From positions 1-64,000 of the forward strand of contig NZ_WOEZ01000279.1 in the NCBI RefSeq assembly GCF_013177735.1: a DNA stretch of 64,000 nucleotides. The letters are read 5' to 3'. This document shows, in pieces, positions 24,412 to 33,664 of this stretch. The stretch's first letter is position 1. Every line of letters begins with the position of its first letter. The notes beneath the pieces were generated by a model that saw only the letters and a list, made by a program, of their open reading frames with translations, was not told the DNA's origin and made no database searches. Source of the DNA: Paraburkholderia elongata. GTDB taxonomy: Bacteria > Pseudomonadota > Gammaproteobacteria > Burkholderiales > Burkholderiaceae. The position numbers and the translations under genes are program-made.

Positions 24412-25791
24412 TTACTCCTTGGAAGTGGCGCGCTTGGCGCGCGTGTGATGAAGTGCCAGCGCGGCGTCCACATAAGCGTGCGCCTGGCCGACGTATTGAG
24501 CGGGATCGAGCAGTTGCTTCAGGCGCTCGAGCGAAAGATGTTCGGTCACGGCGGGGTCCGCCGAGAGCACGTCGAAGAGTGTCTTGCGCTCGGCGATTGC
24601 CGCTTTCGAAGCGCGCTCAACCAGATGGTGCGCATCGAGCCGGCCGATGCTGTCGCCGAGCGCGAGCATCACTGCTTCGCCGAGAATCAATCCGTGCGTG
24701 ACGTCGAGATTAGCGGCGAGACGCGGCACATTCACGTTCAGCCCCACGGCAATCTGTTCGATGTTGGCGAGTGCACCGCCTGCGAGGCGCGCGAGATCCG
24801 GCAACGCGTCCCACTCGGCTTGCCAGCCGCCGAGCGCGCGCTCGTGCTCCTGCACCATGCCGGCGAACACCGTGGCCACCAGCCCCGGCGCGCGCGTCGC
24901 GGCCGTCAGCACCGCAGCGCAGCCGACCGGGTTGCGCTTGTGCGGCATCGTCGAGGAACCGCCCTTGCCTGCCGCGGCGGGCTCGGCCAGTTCGTCGATT
25001 TCGGTTTGCATTTGCAAGGAAATATCGCGCGCGATTTTGCCGAGCGTGCCGATCAGCATGCCGAATAACGACGCTGTTTCGGCGATGCGATCGCGCTGCG
25101 TGTGCCACGGCAAGGTGGGCACTGCGAGCTTGAGTTCTTGAGCCAGCGATTGCGTGACTTGTGGCGCCGCGTCGCGCAGGCTCGCCAACGTGCCGGCCGC
25201 GCCGCCGAATTGCAGCACCAGCACACGCGCACGCAACGCATCGAGCCGATCGCGATGACGCAGCAACGCGTCGAGCCATTGCGCGAATTTCAGGCCGAGC
25301 GTAATGGGCAGCGCCTGTTGCAACCAGGTGCGGCCGATCATCGGCGTCGCGCGATGGGTGGCTGCGAGTTTCGCCACTGCGTCGCACGTGGCTTGCAAGC
25401 CGCTGTCGAGCAGATCGAAGGTGTCGCGCAATTGCAGCACCGTCGCCGTATCGATGATGTCCTGGCTCGTCGCGCCCCAATGGACGTATTTCGACGCTTC
25501 CGCATCCGCCGCTTTGACGCGCGCGGTGAGTTGTTTGACGAGGGGAATCGCGAGGTTGCCGCCGAGCGCCGCGTCGCGCGCAAGTGCGTCGGCGTCGAGT
25601 TGATCGGCCTGGCAGGCGCTCTCGATCGCGGCCACGGCGCTGTGCGGAATCACGTTGTGGGCGGCCGAAGCGCGCGCGAGCGCTGCTTCGACATCGAGCA
25701 TCCCTTGCAGCGTGGCGCGCGGCGCCCAGATGTCGTTCATCGGCTGTGTGCCGCAAAGAAGGCCGGTCAGACGGGCGCTGGAGTCGAGCAT
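24412..25791 (-). CDS. pcaB: 3-carboxy-cis,cis-muconate cycloisomerase
   Basis: Fumarase/aspartase superfamily. Signature GSSTMPHKRNPVG, early ATSQDIIDTATVLQLRD, and QRDRIAETASL. The ATG at 25791 (MLDSSARLTG) gives 459 residues, in line with PcaB proteins. A further ATG at 25860 would add 23 atypical residues, and neither has a strong ribosome site. It cyclises beta-carboxymuconate to gamma-carboxymuconolactone. It is separated from pcaJ by 394 bp, the only sizeable gap in the cluster. Confidence 0.9.
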   Translation of the reverse strand: MLDSSARLTGLLCGTQPMNDIWAPRATLQGMLDVEAALARASAAHNVIPHSAVAAIESACQADQLDADALARDAALGGNLAIPLVKQLTARVKAADAEASKYVHWGATSQDIIDTATVLQLRDTFDLLDSGLQATCDAVAKLAATHRATPMIGRTWLQQALPITLGLKFAQWLDALLRHRDRLDALRARVLVLQFGGAAGTLASLRDAAPQVTQSLAQELKLAVPTLPWHTQRDRIAETASLFGMLIGTLGKIARDISLQMQTEIDELAEPAAAGKGGSSTMPHKRNPVGCAAVLTAATRAPGLVATVFAGMVQEHERALGGWQAEWDALPDLARLAGGALANIEQIAVGLNVNVPRLAANLDVTHGLILGEAVMLALGDSIGRLDAHHLVERASKAAIAERKTLFDVLSADPAVTEHLSLERLKQLLDPAQYVGQAHAYVDAALALHHTRAKRATSKE

Positions 25792-25916
25792 GATGGCGTC
25801 GATGAGGGAATCGGAAGTGAAGGTTTCGCCGGAACTGTCTGGACGCGCTGCGAGGCGCATCCCGGCGCGCTATCTATCGAGAGCGTACCGCACACGGCGT
25901 TGCGGCGCATTGTGCT

Positions 25917-25983
25917 CCGAACATCGCCGCGACGGTGGGCCGGATGCGCCGTGCGCCGAACATCGCCGCGACAGGGGGCCGGA
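25917..25983. repeat. 28-bp direct repeat in the pcaJ-pcaB gap
   Basis: CCGAACATCGCCGCGAC followed by a G-rich segment and GGGCCGGA occurs at 25917-25944 and again at 25956-25983. The rest of the 25792-26185 gap shows no gene. It could hold a second promoter for pcaBDC. Confidence 0.7.
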
Positions 25984-26185
25984 CGTGTCGTATGTGCCGC
26001 ATACGCCACATGTGCTGTATATACGGTAGGCGCGGTGATGTCGGGTGACACGCAGGAAGCGTGCCTCATGCGCGCTCCGGACAATGGCGGCGGGACGCTA
26101 GCGCGGCGTGCGCGTTTCGCTTGCCTCGCCAGCATTTCGGCTTCGCTGCAAGGCAAGCGCAGACGCCTGCCACGTCCGTCTGTAC

Positions 26186-26845
26186 TTAGGCCGCGCGAGC
26201 CGCTTGCGTGCCGTCGATCAGCGGCACGCCGGTCAGTTTGTGCAGCGCATCGAAGTCGATGTCCGAGAAGATCTCGCGCACCACGAGGCCCTTGTCGGTG
26301 ACGTCGATCATCGCCAGGTCCGTATAGATGCGGTTGACGCAGTTCACGCCCGTGACCGGGTACGTGCATTCCGCCGCGATCTTGCTTTCGCCCTGCTTGG
26401 TCAGGTGCTCCATCATCACGTAGACCTGCTTCGCGCCGATTGCGAGATCCATGGCGCCGCCGACTGCCGGAATCGCGTCGGGCGCGCCGGTGTGCCAGTT
26501 CGCCAGATCGCCGTTCGCCGACACCTGGAACGCACCGAGCACGCAGAAATCCAGATGGCCGCCGCGCATCATCGCGAACGAATCCGCGTGATGGAAGTAG
26601 GCACCGCCCGTGAGCAGCGTGACGTGCTGCTTGCCGGCGTTGATCAGTTCGTCGTCTTCCTCGCCCTTTGCGGGTGCCGGGCCCATGCCGAGCAAGCCGT
26701 TTTCGCTATGCAGGAAGATTTCCTTGTCGGCAGCGAGGTGGTTGGCCACCAGCGTGGGCACGCCGATGCCGAGGTTCACGAAAGCGCCTTCAGGGATATC
26801 CTGGGCAACGCGCTTGGCCATTTCATCGCGGGTCAGTTTTTTCAT
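26186..26845 (-). CDS. pcaJ: 3-oxoadipate CoA-transferase subunit B
   Basis: 219 residues starting MKKLTRDEMA behind GAGGAG. Class I CoA-transferase beta subunit with the catalytic glutamate in the HSENGLLGMGP motif and GGAMDLAIGAKQVYVMMEH. With PcaI it transfers CoA from succinyl-CoA to beta-ketoadipate. It begins 10 nt after pcaI. Confidence 0.93.
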   Translation of the reverse strand: MKKLTRDEMAKRVAQDIPEGAFVNLGIGVPTLVANHLAADKEIFLHSENGLLGMGPAPAKGEEDDELINAGKQHVTLLTGGAYFHHADSFAMMRGGHLDFCVLGAFQVSANGDLANWHTGAPDAIPAVGGAMDLAIGAKQVYVMMEHLTKQGESKIAAECTYPVTGVNCVNRIYTDLAMIDVTDKGLVVREIFSDIDFDALHKLTGVPLIDGTQAARAA

Positions 26846-26855
26846 GTCGGTCTCC

Positions 26856-27560
26856 TCAGGCGGCGGTCGCGGATGCAAGCTCGGCTTGATGCGCAGCTTG
26901 CGGCACTTCGATCACGCGTTGCACGAAGATGCCAGGCGTGACGATATTTTCCGGATCAAGCTCACCGAGCGGCACCACTTTCGACACCTGCGCGATGGCC
27001 GTTTTCGCCGCGCTCGCCATGATCGGGCCGAAGTTGCGCGCGGTCTTGCGATAGACCAGATTGCCCCAGCGGTCGCCCTTGAACGCCTTGATCAGCGCGA
27101 AGTCTGCATGCAGCGGCGATTCCAGCACGTAATGCTTGCCGTCAATCAGACGGGTTTCCTTGCCTTCGGCGAGCTTGGTGCCAAAACCGGTGGGCGTGAA
27201 GAACCCGCCGATGCCCGCGCCTGCTGCGCGAATACGTTCCGCGAGGTTGCCTTGCGGCACCAGTTCGAGTTCGATTTCGCCGGCGCGATAGAGCGCGTCG
27301 AACACATACGAATCGGTTTGGCGCGGGAACGAGCAGATGACCTTGCGCACGCGTTTGGCTTTGAGCAGCGCCGCGAGGCCGATGTCACCGTTACCGGCGT
27401 TGTTGTTGACGATGGTGAGTTCGCGCGCGCCTTGTTCGATGAGCGCGTCGATCAGCTCGGACGGCATGCCGGCTGTGCCGAAGCCGCCGATCATGACGGT
27501 CGCGCCGTCGTTGACATCGGCGACCGCCGATTGAAGTGACTCGAAAATCTTGTTGATCAT
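26856..27560 (-). CDS. pcaI: 3-oxoadipate CoA-transferase subunit A
   Basis: 234 residues with a good AAGGAAA ribosome site. Class I CoA-transferase alpha subunit: the glycine-rich MIGGFGTAGMP near residue 25, NNNAGNGDIGLAALL, and GIGGFFTPTGFGT. First gene of pcaIJBDC. No pcaGH dioxygenase, pcaQ or pcaR is present in the window, so protocatechuate cleavage must be encoded elsewhere. Confidence 0.93.
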   Translation of the reverse strand: MINKIFESLQSAVADVNDGATVMIGGFGTAGMPSELIDALIEQGARELTIVNNNAGNGDIGLAALLKAKRVRKVICSFPRQTDSYVFDALYRAGEIELELVPQGNLAERIRAAGAGIGGFFTPTGFGTKLAEGKETRLIDGKHYVLESPLHADFALIKAFKGDRWGNLVYRKTARNFGPIMASAAKTAIAQVSKVVPLGELDPENIVTPGIFVQRVIEVPQAAHQAELASATAA

Positions 27561-27829
27561 GTCGAATTTCCTTTTGCGGCGCTGCGTACCGATAGGCTTT
27601 TTGCCTTTGCAGGCGCGGGCTTGTGCGGGACGGTCTCCGGGCCTGTTGCTGGCGGCGGCTCGCTGGGTGGAGATGCGGGCTGGCGCCTTTGGTTTGTTCG
27701 TTGTCGATTTGTTCTGTATGCGAACATGGATTCGATTAGCGAACGGTTAGGCGATTATGGTTGCCCTCCGGGCGGGTTGTCAAGGCAGGGGATTTCCCTT
27801 AATCATAGGTTTTTGCCTGCCCGGCAGGG

Positions 27830-28690
27830 GTCTTTGTTGGCTGGTTGCCTGCTCGGCGTTTTTTTGTCTGTTTGCCTGCGGCGTTGGGCTTTCGTTGGTT
27901 TGTTTGCCTGCTCGGCGCTTTGTGTCTGTGCGCCTGCGGCGTTGGCCTTTCCTTGATTTGATATTGGTTTATTAGCGTTCGCCCCTGTGCGGGGCAGGCA
28001 CTTACTTTCTTTGCCGCCGCAAAGAAAGTAAGCAAAGAAAGCGGCTCCAACCGCTAATTCTTAAGCGGGTCCCCTGGCTTGGAGTGGGTAGTGGTGCATC
28101 TGGAATCCGCGTCCTCGCACATTCGGCGTGAGTGACAAAGGGCTCATCAGCTCCCACTCCGCACTGCGTGCGTCGCGGATGGGTCTGCCAGGGAAACCTG
28201 GGGCTTCGGTTGGGCGTGGTGGGGGCCATCGGCTTCGCCTCGGCGAGACACCTAGGCATTCAGAAGAGACGTTCCGCGAGCGGCCGCGGTGCCGATCAAA
28301 ATGCGAGAGCGCAAGCGCGGAGATCGGTTTGGTGAAGTACGCGTCGGCGCGCGCAGCGCCGCCGGAAGTATGACTGCCTTGTCACTCACGTCGAATGTGC
28401 GAGAACACAGATTCCAGATGCTCCACTGCCTCCTCCAAGCCAGGGGACCCGCTTAAGAGTTGGCGGTGTGAAGCCGCTTTCTTTGCTTACTTTCTTTGCG
28501 GCGGCAAAGAAAGTAAGTGCCTGCCCCGCACAGGGGCGACGCTAATAAACCAATAAGAATTCAAGGAAAGGCCAAAACCGTAAGCGCACAGGCAAAGCAC
28601 GCCGAGCAGGCAAACAAATCAAGCAAAGCCCAACGCCGCAGGCAAACAGCCAAACAAGCGCCGCGCAGGCAAAAACCCCACTATCCCAAA
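27830..28690. repeat. Non-coding foldback element, copy B (complete)
   Basis: Same architecture as copy A, filling most of the 27561-28763 gap, which I find otherwise empty of genes. The left arm (27830-~28150) contains a tandem duplication of its outermost ~65 bp (GCCTGCTCGGCG... twice), mirrored in the right arm (~28360-28690). The purine hairpin here is perfect: CTTACTTTCTTTGC-CGCC-GCAAAGAAAGTAAG, 28009-28040 in the left arm, again in the right arm. The core shares GGGGGCCATCGGCTTCGCC with copy A, and the inner right arm has CTTCCGGCGGCGCTGCGCGC, also found in A and C. Confidence 0.75.
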
Positions 28691-28763
28691 CCAAGATTAT
28701 TAAACTACCCTCTATCCAAATACCGAATACCCAAACCCCAAAGCGCCGCAGGCAACAACCAGC

Positions 28764-29693
28764 ATGTCCAACACATCCCTGGATCTAAACCTGATCCCCT
28801 ACCTGGTAGCAATGGAAGACACCCGCAACGTCAGCCGCGCAGCGGAGCAATTAGGCGTCAGCCAACCCCGCGTCAGCACCGCGCTAGGCCGCCTGCGGGA
28901 ATACTTCGACGATCCGCTCTTCGTGCGAACATCAAAAGGCATGGAACCCACGCCGCGCGCGCTCGCCATCCTCCCCGCCGCCCGCGACGCGCTTCTTCGT
29001 ATCGAGAAAGGCATGCTCGACGTGCAAGACTTCGATCCGGCCACGAGCACCCATACCTTCTCCATCGCACTCTCCGACGTCGGCGAAATCGTCTTCCTGC
29101 CGCGGCTCCTGCAACTCTTCGCCGAACGCGCGCCGTATGCGAATCTGCGCTCGGTGTCGCTCTCGCCCTCGCACGTGGAACGTGGGCTCGAATCGGGCGA
29201 CGTCGATCTCGCCGTGGGCTATTTTCCCGATCTGTCGGGCAATAACTTCTTCCAGCAACGGCTCTTCACCCATCGATTCATCTGCCTGATGCGCACGGGG
29301 CATCCCCTTTCGAAGGCGCCGCTCACACTGCAGCAGTACGTGGCGTCGGGCCACGCAGTCGTGCGTGCCGAAGGACGCAGCCAGGAAGTCCTCGAACATT
29401 ACCTGGAAAAGAAACGCATCAAGCGCCGCGCCGTACTCGAAACGCCGCACTTCATGAGCCTGCCGTTCATCCTCGCGCGCACCGATCTGCTCGCGACGGT
29501 GCCGCACGCCATCGGCTTCGCGTACGTGTCGGAGCATGCGTCGATCACGCTGGTCGAGCCGCCACTGCCTTTGCCGCGCTTCGATCTGCGGCAGCACTGG
29601 CATCGCAAGTTTCATAACGATCCGCGGGGAAGCTGGCTGCGCAGTATCGTCACCGGGCTCTTCAACGACGCTATGGACGAGTGGCCAAAGTGA
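28764..29693 (+). CDS. LysR family transcriptional regulator
   Basis: 309 residues. The N-terminal winged HTH is VSRAAEQLGVSQPRVSTALGRLREYFDDPLFVR, and the C-terminal periplasmic-binding-like effector domain has SVSLSPSHVERGLESGDVDLAVGYFPD. It lies directly after element B, next to folE. No obvious divergent target. The HTH/effector layout is like the NodD/LeuO branch of the family. Regulon unknown. Confidence 0.92.
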   Translation: MSNTSLDLNLIPYLVAMEDTRNVSRAAEQLGVSQPRVSTALGRLREYFDDPLFVRTSKGMEPTPRALAILPAARDALLRIEKGMLDVQDFDPATSTHTFSIALSDVGEIVFLPRLLQLFAERAPYANLRSVSLSPSHVERGLESGDVDLAVGYFPDLSGNNFFQQRLFTHRFICLMRTGHPLSKAPLTLQQYVASGHAVVRAEGRSQEVLEHYLEKKRIKRRAVLETPHFMSLPFILARTDLLATVPHAIGFAYVSEHASITLVEPPLPLPRFDLRQHWHRKFHNDPRGSWLRSIVTGLFNDAMDEWPK

Positions 29694-29814
29694 GCTCGCG
29701 CCCCGCCGGCGAAAGGGGCATCGGCACGATGCGACGCAAAACATGGAACAATGGCCGCACTCATTGAACCCGCGCTGCGTCTAGCGTCGACGCGCGATCC
29801 CAAAGGAGCGACGG

Positions 29815-30453
29815 ATGGCCAGCAGCAAAGCAAAGAAAACCAAACCCGCGGACGCAGTAGACCGCCCCAGCCGCGACGAAGCTGAAGCAGCGGTACGTGT
29901 GCTGATACGTTGGGCCGGCGACGATCCCAAGCGCGAAGGCCTGATCGATACGCCATCTCGCGTGGTGCGCTCCTATGAGGAGTTCTACGCGGGTTATCAG
30001 ATCGATCCGCGCGAGATCCTCGCCCGCACCTTCTCCGAAGTGGACGGCTACGACGAAATGATCGTGCTGAAAGATATCCGCTTCGAGAGCTATTGCGAAC
30101 ACCACATGGTGCCGATCATCGGGCGGGCGCACGTGGCGTACCTTCCCGGGCATCGGGTGGTCGGCATTTCGAAGCTGGCGCGCCTCGTCGATGCGTTCGC
30201 CAAGCGTCTGCAGATCCAGGAAAAGATGACGGTGCAGATCGCCGATACATTGAACGACGTGCTGCAACCAGCAGGCGTCGGCGTGATTCTCGAGGCCGCG
30301 CATCAATGCATGTCCACACGGGGCGTGCACAAGGCCGGTGTCACGATGGTCACCTCGCGCATGCTGGGCACGTTCCGTACCGATCCGTCGACGCGTCGCG
30401 AGTTTCTGTCGATCGTGGGCAATCCGGGCGTAGTCGCGGTCGCCAATACCTGA
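29815..30453 (+). CDS. folE: GTP cyclohydrolase I
   Basis: 212 residues behind AAAGGAGCG. Zinc and active-site motifs SYCEHHMVPIIGRAHVAYLP and HQCMSTRGVHK are complete. It converts GTP to 7,8-dihydroneopterin triphosphate, the first step of tetrahydrofolate and queuosine-related synthesis. The N-terminal 20 residues are Lys/Ala-rich and disordered. Not next to other folate genes, so it may be a second copy. Confidence 0.95.
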   Translation: MASSKAKKTKPADAVDRPSRDEAEAAVRVLIRWAGDDPKREGLIDTPSRVVRSYEEFYAGYQIDPREILARTFSEVDGYDEMIVLKDIRFESYCEHHMVPIIGRAHVAYLPGHRVVGISKLARLVDAFAKRLQIQEKMTVQIADTLNDVLQPAGVGVILEAAHQCMSTRGVHKAGVTMVTSRMLGTFRTDPSTRREFLSIVGNPGVVAVANT

Positions 30454-30502
30454 ATCGCGATTCGGTCGCGCCGCGGAGCAGGCTGCGGCGTTGGCCGCCA
30501 CC

Positions 30503-31408
30503 TCACGCCGTGCTGCGCACCGTACGCATCTGACCAAAGGTGGCCAGCAACACTGCGCCAAGCACACACGCGACACCCGCAAGTTGCGCCGCGCTGACCG
30601 GCTCCCGCAACACGACAGCGGCCAACGCCACCGCGCTCACCGGCACGAGCGCGGTCATGAGTCCGGCTTCCGCGCCGCTGATGCGCGCAGCGCCCGCATA
30701 CCAGAGAACGAAGCCGGCCACGGTCGGCACGAGCGCGTAATACAGCACGCCGCTCAGGGCGCTCGCATTGAATGGCACGCTCCAGGGCCTTTCGAAACAC
30801 GCTGGCACAATCGCCACCGCGAAACCGATGCCGCACATCAATGCCGACAGCGGCAGCGGTGCGACCGGCGTGCGCAACTTACGATTAAGCAAGATGAAGA
30901 GCGCCTCGCAGACGATCGCCGCGAACACCAACACGTTACCTGCCAGCGAACCGGCCGCATGCGGCGCGGTGAAATCGTCGATATGCACGGTACACACCAG
31001 CACGCCCAAGGTGGCGAGAACAATCGCACCGATCAACGCGGGCGCGGGCCGCTCACCCAGCGCGAGCATGGCGACCATGGCCGACACAGCCGGCAGCGTG
31101 CCGGCAATCACGCCTGCATCGGCGGCCGATGCGAGCTTCATACCGCTGATGAGCAACACCGTATAACCGACGCTGCCCGCCCCCGCCTGGGCAATCACGA
31201 GCACCGTATCGTATCGATTGAGACGTGGCCAGCGCACGCCACGCCAGCGCATCACCAGCACAAACAGGGGAAACGCGATGGCAAAACGCAACGCGGTCGC
31301 GCTAAACGGCGGCAATCCGCTTGCGATCGATTTGCTGACGACAACCGTGCTGCCGACCCCGATCATCGCCAGCGCGCAAAACAGGTATCCGACATGCCGT
31401 GAATTCAT
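30503..31408 (-). CDS. EamA/DMT family transporter
   Basis: 301 residues with ten hydrophobic segments and two EamA repeats (first ending near ATLGVLVCTV, second containing ISGAEAGLMTALVPVSAVALAAVVLREPVS). Drug/metabolite exporter family of the inner membrane. The start follows AGGA. Convergent with folE. Substrate unknown. Confidence 0.9.
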   Translation of the reverse strand: MNSRHVGYLFCALAMIGVGSTVVVSKSIASGLPPFSATALRFAIAFPLFVLVMRWRGVRWPRLNRYDTVLVIAQAGAGSVGYTVLLISGMKLASAADAGVIAGTLPAVSAMVAMLALGERPAPALIGAIVLATLGVLVCTVHIDDFTAPHAAGSLAGNVLVFAAIVCEALFILLNRKLRTPVAPLPLSALMCGIGFAVAIVPACFERPWSVPFNASALSGVLYYALVPTVAGFVLWYAGAARISGAEAGLMTALVPVSAVALAAVVLREPVSAAQLAGVACVLGAVLLATFGQMRTVRSTA

Positions 31409-31657
31409 GCTGCTGTCCTATTCTTTTGAACGAACAGGCAGATTAGGGGCAGTTAACGCGTGCGGTCTTGAACGAAATTGCAGAGAAAACGCTTGCCAAC
31501 GGCTCGCGGTGTAGCGTCAGCTTGACAAAATGCCGGCGCGAATCCGGCTTACGGGCAAGTGGGACCGGCCGGCACTTCAGTGAGGCCCATCGAGTATCCT
31601 GATCAAAATAGGATCCCGCCGCAGCGCGGCCCAATCGCAACAACAGGAGTTCCGCAA

Positions 31658-32716
31658 TTGGTAGCGTTTCCGTCGTCGGCGGTTTCAACCTGGGGCAGCG
31701 CATTCGTCTTTGTCAACGTCCTGTTGACGCGCCTCGGCCTGCCGATCCCTGCGGTCCCCGTGCTGCTCTTCGCGGGCTCCGCGATTGCCGCCGGCACACT
31801 GTCTTTCTGGCCGATCCTATTGGCCGCCGTACTCGGCGCGCTCATCGGCGACGGCACATGGTTCGCCGCGGGCCGGATCTACGGCCGCAAATTGATCGCC
31901 GCCTTGAGCCGGATCTCGCCGGTGGTCGATTCGAGGGTCGACATGGCTCGCTCGCTATTCGAGCGCTTCGGCGTGCCGCTCGTGTCGATCTCGAAGTTCG
32001 TCCCCGGACTGGGACTCATCACGCCGCCGCTTATGGGCACGACAGCCGTGGATAGTCGGATCTACGCTATGTGGGACCTCGCCGGCGCCCTGGCGTGGGC
32101 CACCTTCTGGCTGCTCGGCGGTGCCGCGGCGGAACGGCAGTTGCATATGCTGCTCGCGTTCGTCAGAGCGCGCGGCGGTACGGTGATCGACATCCTGCTG
32201 GCCGCGGCGTTGGCCTATCTGGTGTACCGCCTCCTGCAGCAACACCGCGAGCGGCGCCGTTTAGCGAACGCCGCCTCCACGACTGCGTCGCAAGCGACAC
32301 TTGGCGGATGGCGCCGGATCACGCCTCCCAAGGTCCTGGATACCCGCCCACCAACATCAGCAGGTGAAGCGCTGCACCCTATTCCCGGCGTGCTGGCGCT
32401 CGACCCGCGCTCGCCTGAACAGATCGACGGCGCGCTGCTCGTCTATGACATGGTGATTTATTGCATTTGCCCGGACAGCGCGACCGCCGTCGAAATCAAG
32501 CAACGGATGCGCCTGAACGGCTACACGCGGATTCGCGCACTGAAGGGCGGCCTAGACGCCTGGCAAAGGCGCGGCTTTCCCGTCGAACCGCTCTCGCCGA
32601 CGGACGAATCGACCACCGGCAAACGCACGCCGAAGCCCTACGGCGAAACATGCGGCGCGGTGACGCTGCGCGGGTTCGCCCCTCGGCGCAGCAAAAGCGC
32701 CTGGGCAAGTCCCTGA
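31658..32716 (+). CDS. DedA-family membrane protein fused to a rhodanese domain
   Basis: 352 residues. Residues ~1-190 are a DedA/SNARE-associated domain (PAVPVLLFAGSAIAAG; GDGTWFAAGRIYGRK; FGVPLVSISKFVPGLG; membrane segments). Residues ~230-320 form a rhodanese fold with the active-site-like YCICPDS and LKGGLDAWQRRGFPVEPL. I chose the TTG at 31658 because AGGAG sits at 31645-31649, 8 nt before it. The only upstream ATG-type start (31559) gives an odd soluble leader. DedA proteins move undecaprenyl phosphate or other lipids, and the rhodanese domain may sense or carry sulfur. Confidence 0.85.
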   Translation: MVAFPSSAVSTWGSAFVFVNVLLTRLGLPIPAVPVLLFAGSAIAAGTLSFWPILLAAVLGALIGDGTWFAAGRIYGRKLIAALSRISPVVDSRVDMARSLFERFGVPLVSISKFVPGLGLITPPLMGTTAVDSRIYAMWDLAGALAWATFWLLGGAAAERQLHMLLAFVRARGGTVIDILLAAALAYLVYRLLQQHRERRRLANAASTTASQATLGGWRRITPPKVLDTRPPTSAGEALHPIPGVLALDPRSPEQIDGALLVYDMVIYCICPDSATAVEIKQRMRLNGYTRIRALKGGLDAWQRRGFPVEPLSPTDESTTGKRTPKPYGETCGAVTLRGFAPRRSKSAWASP

Positions 32717-32794
32717 GCGATCAGGTACGGACGCACAGCCAACAGGGTTATTCGGGCCGCTTGGCTTGAGCGTGCAGCTGCTCCTTAAGCCGCA

Positions 32795-33664
32795 TCACAG
32801 TTTGCGTAGCAGTCCCGCTGCCGCGCGCATCCGGCGTTTGCGCTCCTTCCTGAGCCAATTAAGCGCTGCATCGGTGTCGCCGGATCCGGCTAGCAAGCCC
32901 ATGTTGTCGCGCAGCAGCATCTCGCTTGCGACAATATCGTTGAGCGTACCGAAACGCTTCTGAATCTGCTTTAACCGCTTCAGGACACGCTTGTGGCTGC
33001 CGCTCAGAACCGGCTCGAAAAACTCGAGGAGATAGCGTACTTTTTTTCCCGCCTTTCTGACGTCGTGAAACGCGGCGTAGTTGGAGCGCTTGGCGTGCGA
33101 CGCACGTTTTATGCGCTTTTTCAGCGAACGTTCAGAAGCCGCCACGCGCTGATCGACGAACGTTTGCAGCGGCACGCGCTCATGGGCCGTGTTCAGTTCC
33201 TTACTGGCGCTGGTCAGGGCGTCTTGCAGCAGATGCTTGACGTCCGCGTTAGAAAGCGTTTCACGGCTCGTCACCAACGCGCTGCCGCGCGCTTCCTGGA
33301 GCTTCGGTGCTATCTCGTGCGCAACGCGTTCGTCCTGGGTAATCAGTTCGATCAGAATGTCCCAATCGCGCGTCTTGCCGGCTGCCGTCGCCAGATATTT
33401 ATATAGCGCCCGTTGGCGCGTGTTCTCGCCTTTGTCCAGCAAGGGTTCGAACGCCCACCACAACGAGCGCAACCGCCGCAGCGATACGCGCAGTTGGTGC
33501 AGCGATTCGGGCGATGCGTCTTCGCGCACCGCATTCGCGTGTTCGATGGCGTCGACGACGAGGGGCGCCGCGTACGAGGCGAAGGCCGACTCCGCCGAGG
33601 AACCTGTGCCGGCCGGCTTGCTATCCGCAGCCTGATTGTCGATTTTCCGGCTCGCTCGCTTCAT
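32795..33664 (-). CDS. CHAD domain protein
   Basis: 289 residues, nearly all helical and strongly basic. CHAD signature regions are LHQLRVSLRRLRSLWWAF, FHDVRKAGKKVRYLLEFFEPVL and LKQIQKRFGTLNDIVASE. The conserved histidines and arginines/lysines bind inorganic polyphosphate. The adjacent phosphate transporter and PPK2 kinase support a polyphosphate-granule role. No CYTH domain is fused or adjacent. Confidence 0.92.
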   Translation of the reverse strand: MKRASRKIDNQAADSKPAGTGSSAESAFASYAAPLVVDAIEHANAVREDASPESLHQLRVSLRRLRSLWWAFEPLLDKGENTRQRALYKYLATAAGKTRDWDILIELITQDERVAHEIAPKLQEARGSALVTSRETLSNADVKHLLQDALTSASKELNTAHERVPLQTFVDQRVAASERSLKKRIKRASHAKRSNYAAFHDVRKAGKKVRYLLEFFEPVLSGSHKRVLKRLKQIQKRFGTLNDIVASEMLLRDNMGLLAGSGDTDAALNWLRKERKRRMRAAAGLLRKL

